Assembly (NCBI RefSeq): GCF_019396345.1
Contig: NZ_JAHKRM010000023.1
Location: 160,897-224,896, forward strand
Origin: Nonomuraea guangzhouensis
GTDB taxonomy: Bacteria > Actinomycetota > Actinomycetes > Streptosporangiales > Streptosporangiaceae
Direction of reading: 5' to 3'
DNA length: 64,000 nucleotides
Numbering within the stretch: position 1 is the stretch's first letter; each line of letters opens with the position of its first letter. The translations under genes were made by a program, and so were the position numbers. Below the pieces are notes generated by a model. The model searched no databases. It was given only the letters and a program-made list of their open reading frames with translations, and was not told the origin of the DNA. Positions 41,669 to 50,995 of the stretch are shown piece after piece.

Positions 41669-42553
41669 ATGAAAAGGTTGCGCGCCCTGGAGCCCCTAGC
41701 CTGGGTCGGGCCTGCTGTCGTACTGATCGCGCTGGTTGTGCTCTGGCCGGTCGTCGAGATGATCCGCTCGTCGTTCCTGAAGATCAGCCGGTTCGGCGTG
41801 ATCCAGGGCGGGAACGGCGTGGCGAACTACGAGAAGCTGTTCGGTGAGAAGGACTTCTCGGACATCATGCTGCGCAGCGTGATCTGGGTGGTCGCGGTCG
41901 TCGCGCTCACCGTGCTGATCTCGCTGGCCCTGGCCCAGCTCTTCAACCAGCGTTTCCCCGGCCGCAAGCTGGCCCGCTGGGCGCTGATCGCGCCGTGGGC
42001 GGCCTCGGTGCTGATGACGGCGATCATCTTCAAGTGGATGCTCGACCCCGAGGTCGGCGTCATCAACCAGATCAGGCTCAAGCTCGGCCTGATCGACGCG
42101 ATGGGCGGCGCCTCGGCCGACCAGCTCGGCGACGCCTCGACGGCGATGCCGTGGCTGGTGTTCGTGGCCGTGTTCGTCTCGGTGCCGTTCACCACGTACG
42201 CGCTGCTGGCCGGTCTGGCGACGATCCCCGCCGACGTCTACGAGGCGGCCAAGATGGACGGCGCCACCCGGCTGCGGACGTACTGGTCGATCACCCTGCC
42301 GCTGCTCCGGCCCGCCCTGACCGTCGCCGCGCTGATCAACGTCATGAACGTCTTCAACAGCTTCCCGATCATCTGGGCGATGACGCACGGCCAGCCCGGA
42401 TATTCGACGGCGACCTCGACGATCCTGATGTTCATCCTCAAGGGCTCCAACATCGGCGAATCCGCCGCCATGTCGGTCGTCAACTTCGGCATGGTGATCA
42501 TCCTGACCGCCATCTTCCTCAAGGTGTCCCGCTGGAACAAGGAGGTGGCGTGA
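41669..42553 (+). CDS. sugar ABC transporter permease (MalF-type)
   Basis: This 294-residue permease has six membrane helices and the EAA loop EAAKMDGATRLRTYWSITLP near 190-210, which contacts the ATPase. The first Lys-Arg start follows GGAAGG. It overlaps the next permease gene by one base (TGATG). No ATPase gene is in this operon; actinomycete sugar importers often share a common ATPase (MsiK type) encoded elsewhere. Confidence 0.92.
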   Translation: MKRLRALEPLAWVGPAVVLIALVVLWPVVEMIRSSFLKISRFGVIQGGNGVANYEKLFGEKDFSDIMLRSVIWVVAVVALTVLISLALAQLFNQRFPGRKLARWALIAPWAASVLMTAIIFKWMLDPEVGVINQIRLKLGLIDAMGGASADQLGDASTAMPWLVFVAVFVSVPFTTYALLAGLATIPADVYEAAKMDGATRLRTYWSITLPLLRPALTVAALINVMNVFNSFPIIWAMTHGQPGYSTATSTILMFILKGSNIGESAAMSVVNFGMVIILTAIFLKVSRWNKEVA

Positions 42554-43437
42554 TGGCCGTCAAGACGGCGCCGACGCTGGCCACGCACCACCACGCCAAG
42601 CCCCACCGCGCCCCTGCGCGCCGGATGCCCAAGCTCAAGACCGTGGTCATCGCGGGCAGCGCGTACGTGATCGCGCTCATCTTCCTGTTCCCCTACCTGG
42701 TGATGCTGCTCACCTCGCTGCGTCCCCAGGAGTCGCTGCGCGACGCGACGTTCTTCCCCTCGCAGTGGGAGTGGTCGAACCTGGCCAACTTCTGGGCCAG
42801 CGGCCTGGCCGGGAACCTCATGGTCACCCTCAAGGTGGCGGCGGGCTCGACCGCTCTGGTGCTGCTGGTGGCGCTGCCGGCCGCGTACTACTCGGCCCGG
42901 CACAACTTCAGGGGGCGTACGGCGTTCCTGATCCTGGTGCTGATCACCCAGATGTTCCAGCCGACGGCCATGCTGGTCGGCATCTACCGGGAGTTCTACC
43001 AGTTCGGGCTGGTGGACTCGATCTGGTCGCTGATCCTGGTCAACGGCGGGTTCAACCTGGCGTTCGCGGTGTGGATCCTGAACGCGTACTTCTCCTCGAT
43101 CCCGCGTGAGCTGGAGGAGGCGGCGTTCATCGACGGCAACGGGCGGTTCGGGGCGTTGTTCCGGATCACGCTGCCGTTGGCCATGCCCGGGGTCATCACC
43201 GCGCTGATCTTCACCTTCATCGCCGCGTGGAACGAGTTCGTGGTGGCGCTGACGCTGACCACGACCCCGGCGAACCAGCCGCTGACGGTGGCGCTCAACT
43301 CGTTCATCGGTCAATACCAGGTGGACTGGCAGAATCTCTTCGCCGGCTCGGTGATCGCCACCATCCCCGTGATCATCCTCTTCGCTCTGATCGAGCGAAA
43401 GGTGGTGGGAGGTCTGACGGCCGGCTCCATCAAATAG
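42553..43437 (+). CDS. sugar ABC transporter permease (MalG-type)
   Basis: This 294-residue permease has six helices and the EAA loop EAAFIDGNGRFGALFRITLP near 180-200. ATG 42553 overlaps the previous stop. It pairs with the MalF-type protein to form the membrane channel of the importer. The strong terminator at 43489-43520 closes the operon. Confidence 0.92.
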   Translation: MAVKTAPTLATHHHAKPHRAPARRMPKLKTVVIAGSAYVIALIFLFPYLVMLLTSLRPQESLRDATFFPSQWEWSNLANFWASGLAGNLMVTLKVAAGSTALVLLVALPAAYYSARHNFRGRTAFLILVLITQMFQPTAMLVGIYREFYQFGLVDSIWSLILVNGGFNLAFAVWILNAYFSSIPRELEEAAFIDGNGRFGALFRITLPLAMPGVITALIFTFIAAWNEFVVALTLTTTPANQPLTVALNSFIGQYQVDWQNLFAGSVIATIPVIILFALIERKVVGGLTAGSIK

Positions 43438-43488
43438 CCGGCCACGACAGCCATCCCCGCCCGGGCCCTCCTCCACCGGCCCGGGCCC

Positions 43489-43520
43489 CTCAGCCGCCCC
43501 GCTCGCCGGTGGCGGCTGAG
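43489..43520 (+). terminator. terminator closing the sugar ABC operon
   Basis: CTCAGCCGCC (43489-43498) and GGCGGCTGAG (43511-43520) form a perfect 10-bp stem with a 12-base loop, followed by GTGGTTT. It stands between convergent genes and may serve both. Confidence 0.8.
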
Positions 43521-43541
43521 GTGGTTTCTACTGCTGGTTTC

Positions 43542-44279
43542 TTACTGCTGGGGTACGCGGGCGACGCAGAAGACGGTCTGACCGAAGGGGGGCCGGATGA
43601 AGCGCTCGATGAGCCGCGTGGCCGGGACCACCGTCCGGTCGTAGATCTTCACGAGTCGCGGATCCGGGTAGCCCACGCCGCCCCGGCGCACGGCCGCCCA
43701 CCAGGCGATGCCGCCCAGGAAGTTGATCGGCTTCAGCACCTCGGCGTCCAGCCCCGCCTTGGCGACCGTCGCGCCCAGGGTCTTGGGGGTGTAGCGCTGG
43801 ACGTGCCCGACCTTGCGGTCGAAGTCTCCATAAAGCTGCATGTAGCCGGGCACCCAGATGATGATCCGCCCGCCGGGCTGCGTGACCCTGGCCAGCGAAC
43901 GCAGCGCCTCGGCGTCGTCCTCGATGTGCTCCAGGACGTTCATCAGCACGACGGTGTCGACCTTGTCCTCAAGCGGGATGTCGGTCGGCAGTCCGAACTG
44001 CAGCACGTCGATGTCGTCGCGCCCCTCGAAGCGCTTGCCGAGCTGCTCGACGCAGTAGGGGTCGAAGTCGCTCACCACGAGGCGGTCAAGACGCGGCAGG
44101 AACTGCTCGGCGAAATGTCCCAGCCCAGAGCCGATCTCCAGCATCGAACGACCGACATGCGGGGCGACCATGTCGAACTCGTACTGCCGATAGTTCTTGG
44201 CCTCGTCCCCACCTAGGTGGTTCTCCAACGCCTCGTCGCCGGCCGCCGGTTGTACTACACGGTCATACCCAGAAGACAT
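43542..44279 (-). CDS. class I SAM-dependent methyltransferase
   Basis: This 245-residue protein has the SAM-binding motif I MLEIGSGLGHFAEQFL, the acidic end of strand 2 (VVSDFDPY), and NVLEHIEDDAEALRSLARV typical of small-molecule methyltransferases. The substrate is unknown. The ATG lies at 44279; its position beside an extracytoplasmic sugar importer and a sigma factor gives no clear clue. The 3' end is convergent with the ABC operon. Confidence 0.87.
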   Translation of the reverse strand: MSSGYDRVVQPAAGDEALENHLGGDEAKNYRQYEFDMVAPHVGRSMLEIGSGLGHFAEQFLPRLDRLVVSDFDPYCVEQLGKRFEGRDDIDVLQFGLPTDIPLEDKVDTVVLMNVLEHIEDDAEALRSLARVTQPGGRIIIWVPGYMQLYGDFDRKVGHVQRYTPKTLGATVAKAGLDAEVLKPINFLGGIAWWAAVRRGGVGYPDPRLVKIYDRTVVPATRLIERFIRPPFGQTVFCVARVPQQ

Positions 44280-44405
44280 AGTGCCGTTCCTTCGAAGGGC
44301 TCATGGATTTGCCCGAGTCTAATGCCCCAGCAGCGCCGATGGTCACCTGATGCGCCAACCGCCCTTCCCTGAACCCCCTCGAATGCGGTGAAATCTGACT
44401 CATTC

Positions 44406-44945
44406 ATGGACGACGACGAGGCGATCAGCCGCTCGCTCGCCGGTGACCTGTCCGCCTACGAGGCGCTGGTCGCCCGGTACAGCGCGCTCGCGCACCGCAC
44501 CGCCGCGATGCTCGGGGCGGGGGACGAGGCCGAGGACGTGGTGCAGGAGGCGTTCGTCAAGGCATTCAGGCACTTGTCGTCCTTCCGCAGGGACGCGCCT
44601 TTCCGGCCGTGGCTGCTGCGGATCGTGGCCAACGAGACGCACAACCTGACCCGGTCGCGCGGGCGCAGATCCGAGCTCGCCGTACGTCTCAGCGCCACGG
44701 CCGACGTCACGGCCCCCGACGACCCGGCGGGCTCGGCCATCGCCACGGACCGGCGCGCCCGCCTGCTGGCGGCGGTACGCCACCTGCCCGAACGGGAACG
44801 CCAGGCGGTCGTCTGCCGGTACTTCTTACAGCTGACGGAAGCGGAAACCGCCCAGGTGCTCGACTGGCCGCTCGGCACCGTCAAGTCCTGTACTCATCGC
44901 GGCCTCGCGAGGCTCAGGGAGGAGGTGGGCAGTGAGCTCGCATGA
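44406..44945 (+). CDS. ECF RNA polymerase sigma factor
   Basis: This 179-residue sigma factor has region 2 (GDLSAYEALVARYSALAHRTA, then EDVVQEAFVKAFRHL) and region 4 (LQLTEAETAQVLDWPLGTVKS). ATG 44406 fits the family; GTG 44388 in frame is an alternative. No Shine-Dalgarno is evident for either, so a leaderless message is possible. It overlaps the following membrane protein gene by 14 bases, a typical sigma/anti-sigma arrangement. Confidence 0.88.
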   Translation: MDDDEAISRSLAGDLSAYEALVARYSALAHRTAAMLGAGDEAEDVVQEAFVKAFRHLSSFRRDAPFRPWLLRIVANETHNLTRSRGRRSELAVRLSATADVTAPDDPAGSAIATDRRARLLAAVRHLPERERQAVVCRYFLQLTEAETAQVLDWPLGTVKSCTHRGLARLREEVGSELA

Positions 44946-45771
44946 CCCCTTCGACGACCTGGCCGCCGAACTCACGGCCCTCGCCGACTTCCTCGACGTC
45001 CCCAACCCACCGCCGGACGACGTGGCGGCGGCCGTACGCGCCCGCCTGGAGCCCACCCCGGACACGCCCGCGACTCCCCAAGCAACTCCCGAGACGGCGC
45101 CCGAGGTGCCCGGCGTTCCCGGCACCAGGCCGCCCTCCCCGGCGCCGGGCCGGCGGGACGCTGAGCGGCGGCCTCCGGCGCGACGTAGGCGGCGCGCCAG
45201 GTGGCAGATCGTGACAGCCATCATCTTGGCCGTCATAGCCATCACAGCCGCCACCCCCCAGGGCCGCGCCGCCGTGCGCGCGATCCTCCACTACGCCGGG
45301 ATCGAGCTACGCCTGACCGACTCCACTCCTCAACCCGTCACCACCCCCACCCCGCTGCCAGGCGAGCACACGGTGGCCCCGGCCGACCTGGCCGAACAGG
45401 TGAAATTCCCCATCAAGACCCCCACCGCGCTGGGCACCCCCGAACGCGCCACGGTGAGCGACAACGGCCGCGTGGCGTCGATGTTCTGGCCGGGCGGCGT
45501 CCGCCTGGACCAGTTCGACGGCACGCTCAGCCCGTACTTCTTCAAAACCCTGGGCCCACCCTGGCCCGAGGATATCCAGGTCGCGGGGGTCACCGCCTGG
45601 TGGCTCGGCGGCTCGCACCCCCTCGGCTACATCAAGCGCGAGGACGGCACGTCGGTCCCCCTGCGCCAGGCCGAACCCACCCTCATCTGGCAGTCCGGCA
45701 CCACCGGCTACCGTCTGGAAGGAGCCGGCACCAAGGAGCACGCCGCCGAAATAGCCGCCTCACTCCGGTGA
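44932..45771 (+). CDS. single-pass membrane protein coupled to ECF sigma factor (possible anti-sigma)
   Basis: This 279-residue protein has a Pro-rich, charged cytoplasmic part (1-90), one membrane helix near 92-110 (IVTAIILAVIAITAA), and an outside domain of about 150 residues (LAEQVKFPIKTPTALG...). It starts 14 bases before the sigma factor stop. No zinc-binding motif is seen; the role as its regulator is inferred from position and topology. Its 3' end overlaps the convergent adenosine deaminase gene by 12 bases. Confidence 0.7.
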   Translation: MSSHDPFDDLAAELTALADFLDVPNPPPDDVAAAVRARLEPTPDTPATPQATPETAPEVPGVPGTRPPSPAPGRRDAERRPPARRRRRARWQIVTAIILAVIAITAATPQGRAAVRAILHYAGIELRLTDSTPQPVTTPTPLPGEHTVAPADLAEQVKFPIKTPTALGTPERATVSDNGRVASMFWPGGVRLDQFDGTLSPYFFKTLGPPWPEDIQVAGVTAWWLGGSHPLGYIKREDGTSVPLRQAEPTLIWQSGTTGYRLEGAGTKEHAAEIAASLR

Positions 45772-46785
45772 GGTCAGCCAATCGTCGATCTCCTTCAGCA
45801 GCTCCTTGCGCACGCCCTCCGGCGCCGTGGACGCCTTGATCGACTGCCGCGCCAGCTCGGCGATCTCGGCGTCGCCGAAGCCGTAGGCCTCCCGCGCCAG
45901 CTCGTACTGCCGCAACAACCGCGCCCCGAACAGCAACGGGTCGTCGGACCCCAACGCGATCGGCACCCCCGCGTCGAACAGCCTGCGCAACGGCACGTCC
46001 GCCACCCGCTCGACGACCCCCAGACCCACGTTGGAGGTCGGGCACACTTCGCAGCAGATCTGCCGCTCGGCCAGCCGTTGCATCAGCCACGGGTCCTCCG
46101 CCGCCCGCACCCCGTGCCCGACGCGATCCGCGCCGAGGTCGTCCACGCACTGCGCGACGCTCCGGGGCCCGAGCAGTTCGCCCCCATGAGGTGCGGCCAG
46201 GAGCCCGGCGCGCTTGGCGATGCGGAACGCCCGCTCGAACTCCCGGGCCGCCCCGCGACGCTCGTCGTTCGACAGCCCGAACCCGACGACCCCCTTGTCC
46301 ACGTATTGAGCCGCGAGCCTGGCCAGCGTGTTGGCGTCGAGCGGGTGCTTGGTGCGGTTGGCCGCCACGATCACCGCGATCCCGATGCCCGACCGGGCGG
46401 CGGCCTGGGCGGCGGCGTCCAGCATGAGCTCCAGCGTCGCCGTCAACCCGCCGAACCGCGGCGCGAACCCCGACGGGTCCACCTGGATCTCCAGCCACCG
46501 CGACCCGGCCGCCGCCTCGTCCTCGGCCGTCTCCCGCACCAGCCGGTAGACGTGCTCCGGCCGCCACAGCACCGACCTGGCGATGTCGTACAGTCGCTGG
46601 AACCTGAACCAGCCCCGCTCGTCGGTTGCGCGCAGCTGGGGCGGCCAGTCCTGCTCCAGCGCGTCGGGCAGGTGCAGGCCCTGTTCGCGAGCCAGCTCGA
46701 TCAGCGTCGTGTGCCGCATCGAGCCGGTGAAGTGCAGGTGCAGATGAGCTTTGGGCAGCAGGTCAAGCGGGCGTGGCATTTCCAT
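45760..46785 (-). CDS. adenosine deaminase family protein
   Basis: This 341-residue TIM-barrel hydrolase deaminates adenosine or a related purine. The metal-binding HLHLHFTGS motif is near residues 14-22, PHGGELLG near 200, GHGVRAAEDP near 222, and the catalytic SDDPLLF near 278. It is a cytoplasmic salvage enzyme. ATG 46785 has no strong Shine-Dalgarno. The divergent gene is the sigma factor at 46848. Some relatives act on adenine or aminofutalosine, so the exact substrate is not certain. Confidence 0.88.
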   Translation of the reverse strand: MEMPRPLDLLPKAHLHLHFTGSMRHTTLIELAREQGLHLPDALEQDWPPQLRATDERGWFRFQRLYDIARSVLWRPEHVYRLVRETAEDEAAAGSRWLEIQVDPSGFAPRFGGLTATLELMLDAAAQAAARSGIGIAVIVAANRTKHPLDANTLARLAAQYVDKGVVGFGLSNDERRGAAREFERAFRIAKRAGLLAAPHGGELLGPRSVAQCVDDLGADRVGHGVRAAEDPWLMQRLAERQICCEVCPTSNVGLGVVERVADVPLRRLFDAGVPIALGSDDPLLFGARLLRQYELAREAYGFGDAEIAELARQSIKASTAPEGVRKELLKEIDDWLTSPE

Positions 46786-46847
46786 ATCTTGCCACTCAAC
46801 CTGTCCGGGCGTTCGCGCGTTGGGAGGGGCGAAAGGGGACCCCGCTC

Positions 46848-47348
46848 ATGACGGATGAAGACGAAACGGCATTCGACGAGTTCCTTGCCGCACGCAGCAC
46901 GTCGTTGTTACGCACCGCGATCCTGGTCTGCGGAGCCACCCACCACGACGCCGAGGACCTGGTCCAGCACGCTCTGGAGAAGGTCTACCGGCACTGGCGG
47001 CGGATCCGGCACGACAACCCCGAGGCGTACGCGCGGAAGGTCGTCGTGAACGCGGCGATCAGCCGGGCGCGGCGTCGGCGCGTCGTACAGGAGATCACGT
47101 TCGCCCGGCCGCCCGACACCGCCGCGAACTCTCCCGACCTGGATCTGCGCGACACCCTCATCGAGGAGCTGCGCAGGCTGCCGCCGAAGATGCGGGCGGT
47201 GATCGTCCTGCGCTACTGGGAGGACCAGTCGGAGGCGGCCACCGCGTCGCTGCTCGGCTGCTCGCCCGGCACGGTGAAGAGCCAGGCGGCCCGGGGCCTC
47301 GCCAAGATCCGCGAACGCATGACCCTCGCAGAAGGAGCGATCCGATGA
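46848..47348 (+). CDS. SigE-family (SigE70-type) RNA polymerase sigma factor
   Basis: This 166-residue sigma factor shows the actinomycete SigE-like form: FDEFLAARSTSLLRTAILVCG at the start, DAEDLVQHALEKVYRHWRRI for region 2, and MRAVIVLRYWEDQSEAATAS with GCSPGTVKSQAARG for region 4. ATG 46848 with GAAAGGGGA upstream was chosen; the frame is open to 46773. It overlaps the next gene by four bases (ATGA), tying it to the PASTA protein. Confidence 0.88.
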   Translation: MTDEDETAFDEFLAARSTSLLRTAILVCGATHHDAEDLVQHALEKVYRHWRRIRHDNPEAYARKVVVNAAISRARRRRVVQEITFARPPDTAANSPDLDLRDTLIEELRRLPPKMRAVIVLRYWEDQSEAATASLLGCSPGTVKSQAARGLAKIRERMTLAEGAIR

Positions 47349-48256
47349 AGGTTGAAGACGCCCTCGCCGACGCTATGGCCACGCACGTCGCCGACGTGCA
47401 GGCCACGCCGTCCCTGGGCAGGGACGTGCGGCGCCGCCACCGCGCGCACGTGATCAGATTCCGTACGGCCGGCGCCGCCCTCGCCACCGCGCTGGTCGCC
47501 GTGGCCGTGCCGGTGATGCTGAACCCGGCGGAACCCGCCAAGACCCAGCACACCGCCACCACCCCCACCACCGGCCCGGACCGGGCCGTGGTGGACTCGG
47601 TGATCGTCCCGGAGGTCAGGGACATGCCCGCCGCCAAGGCGATCGAGACGCTGAAGCAGGCCGGACTGGTCGTCGAGGACCCGGAGACGGCCACCGCCAA
47701 GGGTCTGGTTCAGACACAGGAACCCGCCGCGGGCCAGGAGGTGGCGAAGGGGACGAACGTGCAGCTCACCGTCGCCCGGGCGTCGTCGATGCCGCAGGAT
47801 CTCGGCGACCTGGGCGACGGCAGGAAGTTCGGCGGCATCCATCTCGGCTACCTGCCCGACGGGCTCGAATGGGGCAAGTGGTCGGGCAAGAACGGCTTCG
47901 GCAAGACGAGCTATACGACCACTTTCAAGGAGCCCGGACAGGAAGAAGGCTTCTACGCCGTTCAGGTGGTGGTGTTCGCGGATGAGGCGAGCAAGGAGAT
48001 CACGGAGCGGCTGGCCAGGTACCCCGATGAGGGCGCCGAAACCCTCGACGTTTCCGGCAAGCGGGCCTACCTGACAAAGGTCACCGAAGGCGGCGAAGTC
48101 GCCGCCAAGGGCGACGACGTCTCGACGAGCACCATCGGCTGGACGCTGCGCAAGGGGCTGGCTGTCGAGGTGTACATCAGCCCGGACTATTCGAAAAAGG
48201 TCGACGCGCAGGTCGAGTTGAAGAAGATCGCCGAAGGGATCGAACCCGTCGAGTGA
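47345..48256 (+). CDS. PASTA-domain membrane protein coupled to sigma factor
   Basis: This 303-residue protein has a short cytoplasmic part, a membrane helix near 40-60 (GAALATALVAVAVPVML), then a PASTA domain near 88-145 (VPEVRDMPAAKAIETLKQAG). A C-terminal domain with LGYLPDGLEWGKW and VQVVVF follows. PASTA domains bind peptidoglycan fragments or beta-lactams in kinases and PBPs. The start overlaps the sigma factor stop, so it may be a wall-sensing anti-sigma regulator; this role is inference. Confidence 0.8.
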   Translation: MKVEDALADAMATHVADVQATPSLGRDVRRRHRAHVIRFRTAGAALATALVAVAVPVMLNPAEPAKTQHTATTPTTGPDRAVVDSVIVPEVRDMPAAKAIETLKQAGLVVEDPETATAKGLVQTQEPAAGQEVAKGTNVQLTVARASSMPQDLGDLGDGRKFGGIHLGYLPDGLEWGKWSGKNGFGKTSYTTTFKEPGQEEGFYAVQVVVFADEASKEITERLARYPDEGAETLDVSGKRAYLTKVTEGGEVAAKGDDVSTSTIGWTLRKGLAVEVYISPDYSKKVDAQVELKKIAEGIEPVE

Positions 48257-48297
48257 ACGGGTGGTACGGGTGAGATCAGACCGGGGATCTACCGTGC

Positions 48298-48927
48298 ATG
48301 ATGCCGGAGGGCGGGACCAGTGGGCAGGCACTCCGCGCGATGCTGGCGTTCCTCGCGCTCGGGGTCACCGCCTCGATCATCTACGGGCTGTTCTCCTCCG
48401 GATTCGGGCGGGTCCATCCCGTACCGGTGGGGGCGCCCTCACTGGTACGGACCGGCGGGCCTGCACCGGTCGCGGGTGGGGCGACTGCCCCCGCGCCCGC
48501 GCCCGCACCTGTCCGGGGCGCGAGCGTCACCGCTTCCACCCGGATCGCGGTGGTCTCGAATGACTTCTGGCTCACCTACCTGCCCGCCGGGCTGGATCGC
48601 GCCGACGGGGGAGCGATCGAACCCGACCAGGGCGCCTGGGCCAGATTCGCCCCCAAGACGAAGTCGGGCGGGTACGTCGAGGTGCGGGTCGAGCACGGCC
48701 CGGTGGCCGCCGACTGGCTCACCTACCAGCGGCGGATCTCGCTGCGAACCCCCAGGGACACCACCGTCCGCGGCAGACCCGCCCTGGTCGGCAGGTATCC
48801 CGGGGGTGGCCTGATGATCGTCTGGCTGGAGCGGGCGGGCACCGGAGCGTCGGTCCGGGTCAGCGAATCCTTGGGTGAAGAACTCCTTCGTGTTGCCGCC
48901 TCGGTCAAGGCTCCTGTAGGAGACTAG
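48298..48927 (+). CDS. membrane protein related to the PASTA-protein output domain
   Basis: This 209-residue protein has one membrane helix near 12-33, an Ala/Pro linker, and an outside domain with WLTYLPAGLDRADGG and GLMIVWLERAGTGASVR. This pattern is shared with the lipoprotein at 48970 and more faintly with the preceding protein. ATG 48298 (or 48301) was used; the Shine-Dalgarno is weak. Function is unknown; it belongs to the SigE-linked cluster. Confidence 0.7.
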   Translation: MMPEGGTSGQALRAMLAFLALGVTASIIYGLFSSGFGRVHPVPVGAPSLVRTGGPAPVAGGATAPAPAPAPVRGASVTASTRIAVVSNDFWLTYLPAGLDRADGGAIEPDQGAWARFAPKTKSGGYVEVRVEHGPVAADWLTYQRRISLRTPRDTTVRGRPALVGRYPGGGLMIVWLERAGTGASVRVSESLGEELLRVAASVKAPVGD

Positions 48928-48969
48928 GGACCTTTTCTGCGGTATCTCACTCGAAGTCATGGGGGACTG

Positions 48970-49464
48970 ATGCGACGCCTGGCAGCGGTCTTCCTCACGT
49001 TCGCGCTGACCGCGTGCGGTGGACCCGCCGTGCCGGAGGCGGATCAGGGGACGAACACAGCCACACCTGAACCAAGCCGGGCCGAGCTGACGAACACCTC
49101 TCTGACCTGCGATTCCGGCGAGCTCGACATCGTGAACCTGCCCGCGGGGGTGGAACGCGCGGGCACGTTCGCGCGGGTGAAGTCACTGCGCGCGCGGCTC
49201 AAGGTGAGGGGCGTGCGGTGGCGCAAGAACGACGAGGAACTGCTCGTCGCCGTGGTGTGCGGGGTGCATGGCGCCGAACGGTTCGCCACGCTGGTCAGCC
49301 GGTCGAGCCTGGGCGCGTACCACGGCAAGCCCGCCCTGCGCTGGCGCACGCGGGGCGGGCTGAGCAACTTCATGTGGCTGGAACGGCCGGGCACCGCGGT
49401 CTACATCGGCGCCACGCCCGGACTGGCCCGCGACATCGAGAAGGTGGCCGCGGGAGTCGGCTGA
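48970..49464 (+). CDS. lipoprotein paralogous to the upstream membrane protein
   Basis: This 164-residue protein has a lipoprotein signal peptide (lipobox LTAC near 13-16) and a domain with IVNLPAGVERAGTF and NFMWLERPGTAVYIG, matching the layout of 48298-48927. It ends with an amphipathic helix (LARDIEKVAAGV). A surface sensor or structural role is possible; there is no evidence for a specific one. Confidence 0.7.
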   Translation: MRRLAAVFLTFALTACGGPAVPEADQGTNTATPEPSRAELTNTSLTCDSGELDIVNLPAGVERAGTFARVKSLRARLKVRGVRWRKNDEELLVAVVCGVHGAERFATLVSRSSLGAYHGKPALRWRTRGGLSNFMWLERPGTAVYIGATPGLARDIEKVAAGVG

Positions 49465-49481
49465 CCCCTCACAACCTGCGG

Positions 49482-50690
49482 CTAGTGGGCTTCGGCGAGG
49501 AGCTTGGCCAGGCGGCTGACGCCCTCCGCCAGGTCGTCGTCCCCCAGGGCGTACGAAAGTCGGAAATATCCGGGCGTGCCGAACGCCTCGCCCGGAACCA
49601 CCGCCACCTCCGCCTCCTCCAGGATCAGCTCGGCCAGCTCGGCCGACGACTGCGGCCGACGGCCGCGCAACTCCTTGCCGATCAGCTCCTTGACCGAGGG
49701 GTAGACGTAGAACGCCCCCTTCGGCTCCGGGCAGACCACGCCCGGGATCTCGTTGAGCATCCGGACCATCGTCCGGCGGCGACGGTCGAACGCCTCACGC
49801 ATCTCCGCCACGGCCGACAGGTCGCCGGAGACGGCGGCCAGAGCGGCCATCTGGGACACGTTCGAGACGTTGGACGTGGCGTGCGACTGGAGGTTCGTCG
49901 CGGCCTTGACCACGTCGGACGGGCCGATCAGCCAGCCCACCCGCCAGCCGGTCATGGCGTACGTCTTGGCCACGCCGTTGAGGATGACGACCCGGTCGGC
50001 CAGCTCGGGGACGGCCGTGGCGATGCTGGTGAACTCCGTTCCGTCGTACACGAGATGCTCGTAGATCTCGTCGGTGACGACCCAGAGGTCGTTGGCGGCG
50101 GCCCAGCGGCCGATCGCCTCGGTCTGCTCGCGTGAGTAGACGGCGCCCGTCGGGTTGGACGGCGAGACGAACAGCAGGACCTTGGTGCGCTCGGTGCGGG
50201 CCGCTTCGAGCTGTTCGACACTCGCGAGATAGCCGGTCGTCTCGTCCGTGACGACGTCGACCTGGACGCCGCCGGCCAGCTTGATCGCCTCGGGGTAGGT
50301 CGTCCAGTAGGGGGCGACCACCAGGACCTCGTCGCCCGGGTCGAGCAGCGTGGCGAACGCCTCGTAGACGGCCTGCTTGCCGCCGTTCGTGACCAGGACC
50401 TGCGACGCCTCGACCTGGTAGCCCGAGTCGCGCAGCGTCTTGGCGGCGATCGCCTTCTTGAGCTCGGGCAGGCCGCCGGCCGGGGTGTACTTGTGGAAGC
50501 GGGGGTCGTGCGCCGCCGCGACCGCCGCCTCGACGATGTAGTCCGGCGTCGGGAAGTCGGGCTCGCCGGCGCCGAAGCCGATGACCGGGCGGCCGGCCGC
50601 CTTCATCGCCTTCGCCTTGGCGTCCACGGCGAGGGTGGCTGATTCGGAAATCGCGGAAATTCTGGTGGAGATACGAGGTCGGGTGGACAT
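49482..50690 (-). CDS. aspC: aspartate aminotransferase (class I/II PLP aminotransferase)
   Basis: This 402-residue PLP enzyme transfers the amino group between aspartate and 2-oxoglutarate. The PLP lysine lies in NGVAKTYAMTGWRVGW near 240, with FVSPSNPTGAVYSREQ near 175 and YFRLSYALGDDD near the end. Its place next to tRNA-Trp and secE/nusG is conserved in actinobacteria. It is transcribed away from them. Related enzymes may use other amino acids; aspartate is the likeliest substrate. Confidence 0.9.
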   Translation of the reverse strand: MSTRPRISTRISAISESATLAVDAKAKAMKAAGRPVIGFGAGEPDFPTPDYIVEAAVAAAHDPRFHKYTPAGGLPELKKAIAAKTLRDSGYQVEASQVLVTNGGKQAVYEAFATLLDPGDEVLVVAPYWTTYPEAIKLAGGVQVDVVTDETTGYLASVEQLEAARTERTKVLLFVSPSNPTGAVYSREQTEAIGRWAAANDLWVVTDEIYEHLVYDGTEFTSIATAVPELADRVVILNGVAKTYAMTGWRVGWLIGPSDVVKAATNLQSHATSNVSNVSQMAALAAVSGDLSAVAEMREAFDRRRRTMVRMLNEIPGVVCPEPKGAFYVYPSVKELIGKELRGRRPQSSAELAELILEEAEVAVVPGEAFGTPGYFRLSYALGDDDLAEGVSRLAKLLAEAH

Positions 50691-50849
50691 GGGTCCATGC
50701 TGTCACGAGCCCCGTGACCTGGGCGATCGACTTTTGGTTCGACGTAGCGGGCATTACCCCGATACACTTTCGCCTGGTCGTGCCGCCGCATGTCGACGTG
50801 CGGTTCGGTCCAGGCAGTGAGCTGATCAGGGTAGTGTGGTTGGCGACAT

Positions 50850-50922
50850 AGGGCACTGGCGCAATTGGTAGCGCACCGGTCTCCAAAACCGGCGGTTGGG
50901 GGTTCGAGTCCCTCGTGCCCTG
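50850..50922 (+). tRNA. tRNA-Trp (CCA anticodon)
   Basis: The 73-base gene folds as a cloverleaf: acceptor AGGGCAC pairs with GTGCCCT (50915-50921), followed by discriminator G. The anticodon stem CCGGT/ACCGG closes a loop with anticodon CCA at 50883-50885. GGTTCGAGTCC forms the T arm. The 3' CCA is not encoded. Confidence 0.96.
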
Positions 50923-50995
50923 CGAGTGCGGTCCGCGCAATGGCGTGTAAGCGCGCCGCAAACTGCGTTGGATACGACAGATTCAGGTGAGGACT

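Noticed and set aside
41995..43437. A 480-residue start for the second sugar permease
   Set aside because: The first ~185 residues read the upstream permease in the wrong frame. ATG 42553 gives the standard 294 residues.
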